A DNA stretch of 32,655 nt from JAFGHJ01 sp964523975 (GTDB taxonomy: Bacteria > Hydrothermota > UBA3072): NCBI GenBank assembly GCA_964523975.1, contig CAZGBM010000017.1, positions 1 to 32,655 of the forward strand, in the 5' to 3' direction. The position numbers and the translations under genes are program-made. Each line of letters opens with the position of its first letter. Position 1 is the first letter of the stretch. The notes under the pieces are model-generated. The model saw nothing but the letters and a program-made list of their open reading frames with translations. It made no database searches and had not been told where the DNA came from. Of the stretch, positions 1 to 7,359 are shown one piece after another.

Positions 1-112
1 TAATTTTTGATATTTTATTTCTTGTAAGAAGATTGTTAGGATTAAACGAAAACTTTTTTGCGAAAAACAAAATGTTGGTTAGGAATACCACATAGAAAAA
101 AAGGGGGTTTTG

Positions 113-1015
113 ATGAAGGTTTTGATTTGTGATTCGTTATCTAAGGATGCTGTTGATGGGCTTAAGAAACTCAACATTGAAGTAGTGGAAAATACTTCGA
201 TCGAAAAGGAAGAGTTAGCTAAAGTTATAGCCGACTATGATGGAGTTATAATAAGAAGCAGGACTAAAATCAGAAAAGATTTGATAGACATAGCGGCAGG
301 TAGAGTAAAGTTTATAGTAAGGGCGGGTGTAGGGCTCGATAATATCGATGCCGAATATGCGAGAGAGAAAGGTATCGAGGTTATTAATACTCCGGATTCT
401 GCTACAAATGGTGTGGCTGAGTTAGCTGTGGCACACATGTTCGCACTTCTCAGACATATACCGCAGGCGACTGCCAGTATGAAGAAAGGCCAGTGGCCGA
501 AGAAAGAATTAATCGGCAATGAGCTTGGTTCATGTACCGTTGGCATTGTGGGTCTGGGAAGAATAGGAAAAAGAACAGCCCAAATAGTTCTTTCTCTGGG
601 TGCAAAAGTTCTTGGATATGACCCTTATGTTGAAGAAGTCCGTGGACTCGATGTTGAAATGGTTAAGCTGGATGAATTGCTTGCCAGGTCCGATATTGTT
701 TCACTTCATTTGCCTCATACGGATGAAACTCACCATTTGATTGGCAAGAAGGAACTTGAGAAAATGAAAAACAGTGCGTATCTTGTAAATTGTGCCAGAG
801 GAGGGATAGTGGATGAAGATGCGCTTTATAATGCGTTGAAAAGCGGAAATATAAGAGGTACAGCACTGGATGTTTTTGAAGAAGAACCGCCGACAGATTT
901 GAAGTTGATGGAACTGGATAATTTTATATGTACTCCGCATCTGGGTGCTCAGGCTGTCGAGTCTACAAATAGGGTGGGTTCTGAAGTAGTTAAAAAAGTG
1001 GCCACTAAATTATAG
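113..1015 (+). CDS. serA: D-3-phosphoglycerate dehydrogenase-like 2-hydroxyacid dehydrogenase, short form
   Basis: Likely oxidises 3-phosphoglycerate with NAD+ in the first step of serine synthesis, in the cytosol. The roughly 300-residue protein shows the Rossmann motif VGIVGLGRIG near residue 144, then NCARGGIVDEDAL (substrate-binding Arg), DVFEEEPP (catalytic Glu) and CTPHLGA (catalytic His). This is the complete 2-hydroxyacid dehydrogenase core. The C-terminal ACT regulatory domain of E. coli SerA and the longer domain of the B. subtilis type are absent, so serine feedback of the classical kind is not expected. I chose ATG 113 over the in-frame TTG at 110 because the purine-rich ribosome site (aaaaaaaggggg, ending at 107) is better spaced. 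It stands alone before a 380-base gap. Members of this family also act on other 2-hydroxyacids, so the substrate is inferred. Confidence 0.85.
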   Translation: MKVLICDSLSKDAVDGLKKLNIEVVENTSIEKEELAKVIADYDGVIIRSRTKIRKDLIDIAAGRVKFIVRAGVGLDNIDAEYAREKGIEVINTPDSATNGVAELAVAHMFALLRHIPQATASMKKGQWPKKELIGNELGSCTVGIVGLGRIGKRTAQIVLSLGAKVLGYDPYVEEVRGLDVEMVKLDELLARSDIVSLHLPHTDETHHLIGKKELEKMKNSAYLVNCARGGIVDEDALYNALKSGNIRGTALDVFEEEPPTDLKLMELDNFICTPHLGAQAVESTNRVGSEVVKKVATKL

Positions 1016-1396
1016 GGAAGAATAAAGTTTCTCGCATTATGCAAAAAGCTTTCTTATTTTGCGAATGCTATTTTCCCTAAGTCTTTGGTTTTTAATGCTT
1101 TAAACATTGGAATGGTTTTTGCATTTAAATTCAATGGTTTTTTGATGATTTAAAGGAGTGTTTTTTATAGCAGTTATAAATCCTAAAGTTTTTAGGTTTT
1201 TTAAAAGTTTTAGATCTTAAGGGAGGGATGGAGAGAAGATACCTTGACAAAAAAAATTTTTTTCTTAAATTTCTTTTATGATAAGGTTTTTAGGGGATTA
1301 TGAATAGTTGTTTGAAATCTAAAATCCGAATTTTACGGAAAATTTTATGAAAATGAGATTTTTTTCAAATATATACTTAAAAAGCGAGGAGCAATT
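1016..1396. other. AT-rich intergenic region between serA and the stressosome operon
   Basis: No coding potential was found. It holds an imperfect hairpin just after serA (arms 1034-1046 and 1057-1068, one bulge, loop agctttctta, followed by a weak T-run) that could end serA transcription. A perfect TTGACA lies at 1244-1249, but downstream -10 candidates are poor: TTAAAT after 15 bases, or TATGAT after 27. The stressosome promoter probably lies here, but its exact position is not decided by sequence alone. Confidence 0.4.
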
Positions 1397-2257
1397 TTGA
1401 GCAATAAAAGTAAAAGTGAAATGGAAAAAGAGCTTAAAAAACTCCGTAAGGAAAGAGACGAAGCTTTATTCAAGGGAACTTTGTTAGATTCGCTTTTAGA
1501 ACATATTCCGGACAGTCTCCGGATTTATTTTAAAGATAAGGAAAGTCGCTTTTTGGCTGTAAGTAGGTCAAAAGCAAAAGATACGGGGCTTTCCATGGAA
1601 GAATTTGTAGGGAAAACCGATTTTGATTTTTTCCCTGAAAAAGAAGCAAAGGTGATGTTCGAAGAAGAAAAGAAAATAATGGCGAGCGGTAAACCAATTA
1701 TTGACAAAGTACAGAAAATCGAATTACCGGATGGAAAGGAGAAGTGGTTTTCTGTAACCAAATTCCCTTTTTATGACGATAAGGGAAATGTTATCGGTAC
1801 ATTCGGAATGTCGAGGGATATTACGCGGCTAAAACTTATTGAGTTGGAAAAGGACAAGAAATTAGTCGCGCAACGGGAAGAACTAATAGAGCTTTCGACC
1901 CCTGTGATTGATGTGTGGGAAGGAGTGCTTACCGTTCCGATATTGGGGTCTCTGGATAGCGAGAGAGCGTCGAGAGTTTCGGAGACTTTGTTAACCCAGA
2001 TAGTTGAGAAGAGAGCGAGTGCAGCTATTATAGACATTTCGGGTATAACCGCAGTTGACAGTGCGGTGGCCGACCGATTGATACGTACGGCAAAAGCGGT
2101 AAAATTGGTAGGTGCCGAGGCTATATTGACCGGAGTCGGAGTGGAGATAGCCCAGACTATTGCCGATCTTGGAATTGATATGGAAGGTCTCAAGACGGTG
2201 TCTACACTTAGAGATGGCTTGAGGTATGTTATTAGTAGGAAAAAGAAGTTATTATGA
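1397..2257 (+). CDS. rsbR: RsbR-like stressosome protein, PAS-STAS (paralog 1)
   Basis: Scaffold/sensor subunit of a stressosome. Residues 1-30 are a charged helix (probable coiled coil), about 30-145 a PAS domain (IYFKDKESRF, PDGKEKWF, FGMSRDIT), and about 165-280 a STAS domain. The STAS motif DISGITAVDSAVAD places Ser222 where RsbR Thr171 / RsbS Ser59 sit, and VEIAQT places Thr254 at the RsbR Thr205 position. Both phosphorylation sites are therefore potentially present, with Ser in place of Thr at the first. The N-terminus is PAS instead of the globin-like domain of B. subtilis RsbRA. It starts at TTG 1397 behind a GGAG-like site. Its STAS half is nearly duplicated at DNA level in the genes at 2333 and 5299. 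The PAS ligand is unknown. Confidence 0.85.
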   Translation: MSNKSKSEMEKELKKLRKERDEALFKGTLLDSLLEHIPDSLRIYFKDKESRFLAVSRSKAKDTGLSMEEFVGKTDFDFFPEKEAKVMFEEEKKIMASGKPIIDKVQKIELPDGKEKWFSVTKFPFYDDKGNVIGTFGMSRDITRLKLIELEKDKKLVAQREELIELSTPVIDVWEGVLTVPILGSLDSERASRVSETLLTQIVEKRASAAIIDISGITAVDSAVADRLIRTAKAVKLVGAEAILTGVGVEIAQTIADLGIDMEGLKTVSTLRDGLRYVISRKKKLL

Positions 2258-2332
2258 GATATTTTAATGCAAGATTTTTGGATTACGCTAATATAATAAT
2301 AACCCTTTGTTTGATAATCGGGAGGAAATAAT

Positions 2333-3544
2333 TTGGCTAATAAAAACGATAAAAAAGAGATAGAAAAATTACGGAAAGAGAATGAAGAGTATAAAAGTTT
2401 AATAGAAGAAATGAGCGAAGGTTTTGCTTTTCTTGAGGAAGATTTGAAATTTTCTTTCTCGAACCGGTCGTGCGATAGTCTTTTTGGCGTACCTGAGGGC
2501 AGGCTTATAGGGAGAAAAATGGAAGAGTTTTTGAGTCCTGATTCTCTCGACGATGTGAAAAAGAAAATTAAAGTTCAGGAGAAAAAAAAGAAAAATGTTT
2601 TTGAAATGGAGATAAAATCCGAAGATGGTGAAAAGCGTTATCTGTTGATACGGTCAAATCCTTCTTTTGATGAAAAAGCTAAGTTCGCCGGTTCATTTGT
2701 TTTTTTCTATGATATAACAAAAAGGGTGAGATTGGAAGAGGCACTTATTTTCGAAAGAGGTTTGTTAAATTCACTTCTTAATACTATACCTGATCATATT
2801 TACTTTAAAGACGAAAAAAGCCGTTTTATAAAAGTGAGTAAATCTCTTGCCGTTTGGTTTAAAGCTAATAGTGTGGATGGATTGATGGGTAAAACAGATT
2901 TCGATTTTTTCACAGAGGAACATGCAAGACCTGCTTTTGAAGATGAACAGAAAATAATAAAAACAGGTATACCAATCGAGGGAAAGGTTGAGAAAGAAAC
3001 ACATCCCGACGGGAGGATAACGTGGGTTTCGACCACAAAAGTTCCTAGGTATGGTAAAAAAGGGAAGGTAATCGGTATTTTAGGTATTTCTCGTGATATA
3101 ACGGAGAAGAAACTCTGGGAAGAGGAAAGAGAGAAAAAATTAGCGGTACAGAGAGAGGAACTAATAGAGCTTTCCACTCCGGTAATCGATGTGTGGGATG
3201 GGGTTCTTACCGTTCCGATACTGGGGTCTCTGGATAGCGAGAGAGCGTCGAGAGTTTCGGAGGCTTTGTTAAACCAGATAGTGGAGGAAAGAGCGGGAGT
3301 AGCTATTATAGACATTTCAGGTATAACCGCAGTTGACAGTGCGGTTGCCGACCGGTTGATACGTACGGCAAAAGCTGTTCGATTGGTGGGTGCGGAGGCA
3401 ATATTAACCGGAGTCGGAGTGGAGATAGCCCAGACTATTGCCGATCTTGGAATCGATATGGAAGGTCTTAAAACGATGTCTACACTTAAAGATGGTTTAA
3501 GATATATTATTTCAAGAAAAAAAAGAAGCGTAGAAGAGGAGTAA
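2333..3544 (+). CDS. rsbR: RsbR-like stressosome protein, PAS-PAS-STAS (paralog 2)
   Basis: Second stressosome scaffold/sensor. Residues 1-20 are a charged helix, 23-132 a first PAS domain, about 145-260 a second PAS domain resembling the PAS of its paralogs (HIYFKDEKSRF, HPDGRITWV, GISRDIT), a short helix LWEEEREKKLAVQREE, and 280-395 a STAS domain. Candidate phosphoacceptors are Ser336 (AVDSAVAD) and Thr368 (EIAQT). The first PAS has no close partner in the other two paralogs, so this subunit can probably read an additional input. The start is TTG 2333 behind a GGGAGGAAATAA ribosome site. Only one base separates its stop codon from the RsbS-like gene, which argues for one transcript and coupled translation. 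Confidence 0.85.
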   Translation: MANKNDKKEIEKLRKENEEYKSLIEEMSEGFAFLEEDLKFSFSNRSCDSLFGVPEGRLIGRKMEEFLSPDSLDDVKKKIKVQEKKKKNVFEMEIKSEDGEKRYLLIRSNPSFDEKAKFAGSFVFFYDITKRVRLEEALIFERGLLNSLLNTIPDHIYFKDEKSRFIKVSKSLAVWFKANSVDGLMGKTDFDFFTEEHARPAFEDEQKIIKTGIPIEGKVEKETHPDGRITWVSTTKVPRYGKKGKVIGILGISRDITEKKLWEEEREKKLAVQREELIELSTPVIDVWDGVLTVPILGSLDSERASRVSEALLNQIVEERAGVAIIDISGITAVDSAVADRLIRTAKAVRLVGAEAILTGVGVEIAQTIADLGIDMEGLKTMSTLKDGLRYIISRKKRSVEEE

Positions 3545-3545
3545 A

Positions 3546-3911
3546 ATGGCAAGATTGACCAGGATGCATTTAGGAGATATTCTTGTTGTGCCTATTCAGG
3601 AAGAACTTCATGATACTGCTGCAGAGGAGGCCGGAGAGAAAATAATTAGAGAAGCGGATAATACTAATATTAAAGGAGTGGCTATAGATATTTCTGCTCT
3701 TGATATAGTGGATAGTTTTCTTGGAAGGTTGTTACAGAAAATTGCCTGGGGGCTCAGAGCTATGGGAAAGGAAGTTATACTTGTCGGTATTCAGCCGGAG
3801 GTGGCAGTTGCGCTTGTTGAACTTGGTTTGTATCTTGAAGATATAGACACTGCCTTTGAACTTGATTCAGCTCTGGAAAAATTGAGGGAAAAAATAAATA
3901 GGGAAACTTAA
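3546..3911 (+). CDS. rsbS: RsbS-like STAS stressosome subunit
   Basis: A single STAS domain of 121 residues, the minimal stressosome subunit that in B. subtilis holds RsbT captive until phosphorylated. The motif DISALDIVDSFLGR places Ser57 at the RsbS Ser59 position. The second site (EVAVALVELG) has no Thr where RsbR has EIAQT, which is the usual RsbS/RsbR distinction. There is no N-terminal sensory domain. It sits directly between an RsbR-like gene and the RsbT-like gene, the canonical R-S-T order, with its TAA overlapping the next ATG by one base. Established role: RsbS phosphorylation by RsbT releases RsbT to its partner; the partner here is not a classical RsbU. Confidence 0.88.
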   Translation: MARLTRMHLGDILVVPIQEELHDTAAEEAGEKIIREADNTNIKGVAIDISALDIVDSFLGRLLQKIAWGLRAMGKEVILVGIQPEVAVALVELGLYLEDIDTAFELDSALEKLREKINRET

Positions 3912-4300
3912 TGAAAGAAGAAATATTACGTATCCCTATAAACAAAGAGATAGACGTCTTGATTGCCAGGCGTGAGATAAAGAGTGAAGCGGAGCGTATA
4001 GGTTTCAGGTGGATCGACCAGACGCGTATTGCTACGGCAGTTTCTGAACTCGCGAGAAACATAATAAAGCATGCTTATAGAGGGGAAGTAATAGTCAATA
4101 AAGATGATGGAGGAATAGAGATTATATGCCAGGATGAGGGTCCCGGCATTCCGGATATCGATCAGGCTTTAGAGAGAGGATACAGCACTACGAATTCGCT
4201 CGGTATCGGACTTATTGGAGCCAAGCATCTTATGGATGAATTCAAAATCGAGAGCAATGAGACTGGAACGAAGATAATTACTTATAAGAAATTAAGATGA
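3911..4300 (+). CDS. rsbT: RsbT-like serine/threonine switch kinase
   Basis: GHKL-fold kinase of 129 residues, expected to phosphorylate the STAS domains of the RsbS- and RsbR-like subunits. The N-box SELARNIIKHA (residues 45-55), G1 box DEGPGIPD (75-82) and G2 region GYSTTNSLGIGLIGAKHLMDEF (90-111) are all intact, so it should bind ATP. The pattern closely follows B. subtilis RsbT (SELARNI, DQGPGIPD, LMDEF). Its start codon overlaps the stop of the RsbS-like gene, and its stop overlaps the next start (ATGA), indicating coupled translation at balanced ratios. No membrane segment. Confidence 0.9.
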   Translation: MKEEILRIPINKEIDVLIARREIKSEAERIGFRWIDQTRIATAVSELARNIIKHAYRGEVIVNKDDGGIEIICQDEGPGIPDIDQALERGYSTTNSLGIGLIGAKHLMDEFKIESNETGTKIITYKKLR

Positions 4301-5286
4301 GTGTAAAGAAAGTATTCCCTTCGATAGAATTCCAGATTAAGTCCGATGAAGATGTTTACCGGGTTCGTTCTGAGATGGTAAAGTTTGCGGGTGAAATTAA
4401 ACTGACGGAGAAGGAATTGGAAGAGCTTAAAATTGTAATAACCGAAATTTCTAAAAATATAATAAAACATAGCTCTTCAGGCAGATTGAGTATTTCTTTC
4501 GGAACGGGTAAGGAGAGAGGTGTATATATCGTATCGGAGAATCCAACCAGTGGTGTGGATACAACCAGAATCTTTGATGATGGATACAGTACTAAGAATA
4601 CTCTTGGAATAGGATTGGGAGCCGTAAAGAGACTTCTCTCGGATGTTACAGTCAAGATAGACAACGGAAAGTTTATTCTGACCGGAAAGAAAATATTTTC
4701 CGATGAAAAGAAAAGTGCAATAGAAACCAGCGTTTTTAGTCGTCCCAAGCCTGGTTTTAAAAATAACGGAGATGCTTATTTTGTAAGGAGGTATGGAGAT
4801 CATGCTGTAATTGCGGTTCTCGATGGTATCGGACATGGAGATAAAGCAAGTGAAGCGAGCGGAATAGCTTTGAAGGTTATTGAAGACAAATATAGAGATA
4901 GTCTCGAGCAGATAGTTATTACGATGCACAGAAAATTACAAGGAAGCAGAGGTTGTGTGATTGGGATCATTAGGATGGATAAGGAGGGAAAAATAGAGTA
5001 TCTTGGCGTGGGAAACATTCGCGCCCAAATTTATACACCTGAACTTTATAAACGATTGGTTTCTTTTGATGGTTTGGTGGGTAGCAATCTTAGAACACTT
5101 CGAACCGATAACCTTACTCTTAGCACACCCTGTTTGGTAGTTTTGCATTCGGATGGTGTATCTTCTTTTAATTTCGAAGATAAAAAAATTGTTTATAGGC
5201 CAGTCATGGAATTAGCAAAAGAAGCTTTCGAACAACATAAGAAAAGTTCGGATGATGCTACTTTGCTAATTGCGAGAATTCCATAA
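4297..5286 (+). CDS. RsbT-like domain fused to an RsbX/SpoIIE-type PP2C phosphatase
   Basis: Residues 1-135 are a GHKL domain like RsbT (N-box TEISKNIIKHSSSG at 49-62; GYSTKNTLGIGLGAVKRL at 96-113). The G1 box normally reading DxGPGI is SENPTSG (80-86), so kinase activity is doubtful. Residues 145-329 are a PP2C-type phosphatase like RsbX: GDAYF (Asp159), VLDGIGHG (Asp176), HSDGV (Asp286) and SSDDATLL (Asp319/320) supply the metal-binding acids. Expected job: dephosphorylate STAS subunits and reset the stressosome. The RsbT-like part may serve as a docking module onto the STAS core. ATP-binding/SpoIIE two-domain proteins are known next to stressosome genes, so the fusion is not unique. It overlaps the preceding gene by four bases. 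Confidence 0.85.
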   Translation: MSVKKVFPSIEFQIKSDEDVYRVRSEMVKFAGEIKLTEKELEELKIVITEISKNIIKHSSSGRLSISFGTGKERGVYIVSENPTSGVDTTRIFDDGYSTKNTLGIGLGAVKRLLSDVTVKIDNGKFILTGKKIFSDEKKSAIETSVFSRPKPGFKNNGDAYFVRRYGDHAVIAVLDGIGHGDKASEASGIALKVIEDKYRDSLEQIVITMHRKLQGSRGCVIGIIRMDKEGKIEYLGVGNIRAQIYTPELYKRLVSFDGLVGSNLRTLRTDNLTLSTPCLVVLHSDGVSSFNFEDKKIVYRPVMELAKEAFEQHKKSSDDATLLIARIP

Positions 5287-5298
5287 AGGAGGATAATT

Positions 5299-6153
5299 AT
5301 GGCTAATAAGGAAAAACCTAAATCTAAATTTACGAAGGAATTGGAGACTTTAAAGAAAGAAAACGAAGAACTGAAATCGGATAGAGATATATTGAAGTCA
5401 CTTCTAGAATATATACCGGATAACATCTATTTTAAAGACAAAGAGAGCAGATTTGTGAGAGTAGGGAAGGCTTTTGTTGAGTACATGGGGTTTAAGAAAG
5501 CTGATGAGCTGGTTGGCAAAACCGATTTTGACCTCTTCGATGAGGAGCATGCAAGACCTGCTTTTGAAGATGAACAGAAGATAATGAAGGCCGGAGAGCC
5601 CATCCAGAAAGAAGAAAAGGAAGTCTATCCGGATGGAAGTGAAAAATGGGTAGAAACCACTAAGGTTCCCAGGTACGACAAAAAGGGTAAAATGGTTGGC
5701 ACTTTTGGTATTTCTCGTGATATAACAGCGAAGAAACTTTGGGAAGAGGAAAGAGAGAAGAAATTAGCGGCACAGAGAGAGGAACTAATAGAGCTTTCCA
5801 CTCCGGTAATCGATGTGTGGGAGGGCATTCTTACCGTTCCGATACTGGGGTCTCTGGATAGCGAAAGAGCGTCGAGAGTTTCGGAGGCTTTATTAACCCA
5901 GATAGTAGAGAAAAGAGCCGGTACAGCCATTATAGACATTTCGGGTATAACCGCAGTTGACAGTGCGGTTGCCGACCGGTTGATACGTACGGCAAAAGCG
6001 GTAAAATTGGTAGGTGCCGAGGCTATATTGACCGGAGTCGGAGTGGAGATAGCCCAGACGATTGCCGATCTTGGGATTGATATGGAAGGTCTTAAAACGA
6101 TGTCTACACTTAAAGATGGTTTGAGATACGTAATTTCGAGAAAGACCAAATAA
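5299..6153 (+). CDS. rsbR: RsbR-like stressosome protein, PAS-STAS (paralog 3)
   Basis: Third RsbR-type subunit, 284 residues. A charged helix (1-35) is followed by PAS (about 35-145; NIYFKDKESRF, YPDGSEKWV, FGISRDIT), a linker helix LWEEEREKKLAAQREE and STAS (165-280). Candidate phosphoacceptors are Ser222 and Thr254. The PAS and linker resemble paralog 2, while the central STAS DNA matches paralog 1 for 80 uninterrupted bases, a mosaic suggesting gene conversion. The start has a good AAAGGAGGATAATT ribosome site. It lies 12 bases after the phosphatase gene and closes the stressosome operon. Having an RsbR paralog after the phosphatase is an unusual position. Confidence 0.85.
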   Translation: MANKEKPKSKFTKELETLKKENEELKSDRDILKSLLEYIPDNIYFKDKESRFVRVGKAFVEYMGFKKADELVGKTDFDLFDEEHARPAFEDEQKIMKAGEPIQKEEKEVYPDGSEKWVETTKVPRYDKKGKMVGTFGISRDITAKKLWEEEREKKLAAQREELIELSTPVIDVWEGILTVPILGSLDSERASRVSEALLTQIVEKRAGTAIIDISGITAVDSAVADRLIRTAKAVKLVGAEAILTGVGVEIAQTIADLGIDMEGLKTMSTLKDGLRYVISRKTK

Positions 6154-6263
6154 GAGCCCCGTAACTATACTTTGTAGAAAAGCGGAGTGTTTTTATAGGT
6201 AAAATATCTTTGTTTCAAAAAATAATTGTTTTTATTACAAATAGGGGAATCCTAAAAATTATA

Positions 6264-6291
6264 TTGACAATTTAAAATAGATATGTAAAAT
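6264..6291 (+). promoter_or_regulatory. sigma70-type promoter before the Cys-rich small ORF
   Basis: TTGACA at 6264-6269 and TAAAAT at 6286-6291 are separated by 16 bases. Transcription would begin near 6298, only a few bases before ATG 6305. It may also feed the signalling operon starting at 6527, since no other clear promoter is seen in the gap. Confidence 0.55.
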
Positions 6292-6304
6292 ACATTATAA
6301 GATT

Positions 6305-6430
6305 ATGAAAAAAGAAAAGAAAAACGGAGTATTTTGTCCAAATATTTCAGCAAGTTGTTTTTCTTGTGATTTGGCAATGACTGGTTGCGAAAAACATTGG
6401 TTTACAGGAATGATAACAAAACTTAATTGA
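6305..6430 (+). CDS. Hypothetical 41-residue Cys-rich small protein
   Basis: Not a family I recognise. The ORF encodes 41 residues with a Lys-rich start (MKKEKKNG) and then four Cys at positions 11, 18, 21 and 28 (C-x6-C-x2-C-x6-C), followed by a CEKHW run with a His three residues after the last Cys. The spacing could bind zinc or an Fe-S cluster, or make disulfides. There is no clear Shine-Dalgarno site, but a good promoter ends about 14 bases upstream, so the mRNA could be nearly leaderless. It sits between the stressosome operon and the REC-PAS operon. Its coding status is inferred from promoter placement and the Cys pattern only. Confidence 0.4.
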   Translation: MKKEKKNGVFCPNISASCFSCDLAMTGCEKHWFTGMITKLN

Positions 6431-6526
6431 GTTGATTGAAAAATTAAAAGGATTCTCGAACCTTAAGATTAATTATGATATATAAACAAGTTCTTAGCTT
6501 AAAAATAGTAACAAAGGGGTGTATAA

Positions 6527-7336
6527 ATGGATGGAAAAAGCAAACGTTACGAAAAGAGTACTAATTCTCCCAAGAAAACTGATGATAATATTACGGTAAT
6601 GAACGTTCTTCTGATAGAAGATGCTTCTTTTGCTGTTACTTTTATCAGAGAGACTCTGGCTTATTGCGAAGAAGCCGAATTGGTTAAAGCTATTAAATTT
6701 GCTTTGACCAATGTCGAAACTCTGGGAGAAGCCCTTAAGTGTCTTTCGGAGCACGAATTTGATCTTATATTGCTTGACCTCAATCTGCCGGATAGTAAGG
6801 AGTTGGCGACTCTGGACAGTGTGCGGAAAAGTGCGCATAAGGTGCCGGTAGTCGTGATAACTGCGTTGAGTGACGAGGGCCTTGCCCTTGAGGCGATGAA
6901 AAGGGGAGCGGAGGGTTTTCTTGTTAAGGGCCAAATGGGTGTAAATGCACTTTTGCAAGCAATATTCTTTGCTGTCGAACGTCATCGAATTTTGATGAAG
7001 CTGGAAGAGAAAATCCGCGAACTTGAAAGAAGTGAGGCGAGGTTTAAAAATATAATAGAGAAAATTGAAAATGCTGTGCTAGTGGTAGATAGGGAGGGAG
7101 TGGTACAGTTTGCAAATGTCTCTTCCCAGAGTTTTCTTGGAGTTTCCCCGGAGGATCTTGTAGGTGAGAATTTTGAGCTTCCGTTAGAAGTTGACCAATT
7201 GAAGGAAGTCGAATTAGGAGTTAAAGGAAAAGAGAAAACTAAAGCAGAGATAAAGGTTACCGAAACCGAATGGGAAGGGAATGGAGCATATCTTATTCTA
7301 TTGCGTAAACTTAAGGATGGAAAAAGTAAAAGTTAA
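6527..7336 (+). CDS. Response regulator, REC-PAS, without DNA-binding output
   Basis: Residues 26-150 form a receiver domain: acidic pocket IED at 30-32, phosphoacceptor Asp84 in LILLDLNLPDS, Thr112, and Lys134 in FLVKG. A helix (152-172) leads to a PAS domain (about 173-262; ENAVLVVDREGVVQFANVSS), and the protein then ends. There is no helix-turn-helix, GGDEF or kinase module, so output is probably by protein contact. The start at 6527 follows an AAAGGGGTG ribosome site. It heads an operon with a STAS gene, a hybrid kinase and a REC-DHp gene, so it is a plausible target of the hybrid kinase. A Lys/Ser-rich N-terminal tail of about 20 residues precedes REC. Confidence 0.8.
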   Translation: MDGKSKRYEKSTNSPKKTDDNITVMNVLLIEDASFAVTFIRETLAYCEEAELVKAIKFALTNVETLGEALKCLSEHEFDLILLDLNLPDSKELATLDSVRKSAHKVPVVVITALSDEGLALEAMKRGAEGFLVKGQMGVNALLQAIFFAVERHRILMKLEEKIRELERSEARFKNIIEKIENAVLVVDREGVVQFANVSSQSFLGVSPEDLVGENFELPLEVDQLKEVELGVKGKEKTKAEIKVTETEWEGNGAYLILLRKLKDGKSKS

Positions 7337-7359
7337 GTTGTTTTACGGTATCGCTAATT

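Noticed and set aside
1034..1068. Hairpin after serA as a firm terminator
   Set aside because: The stem is bulged and AT-rich and the following T-run is interrupted; kept only as a remark in the intergenic entry.
1244..1282. Firm stressosome promoter from TTGACA and TATGAT
   Set aside because: The spacer of 27 bases is far outside the sigma70 range, and the alternative -10 is poor.
2800..3552. Long antisense reading frame (250 codons) opposite the second rsbR gene, with similar antisense frames opposite the other two
   Set aside because: It mirrors the duplicated STAS coding sequence, has no ribosome site, and gives no domain pattern.
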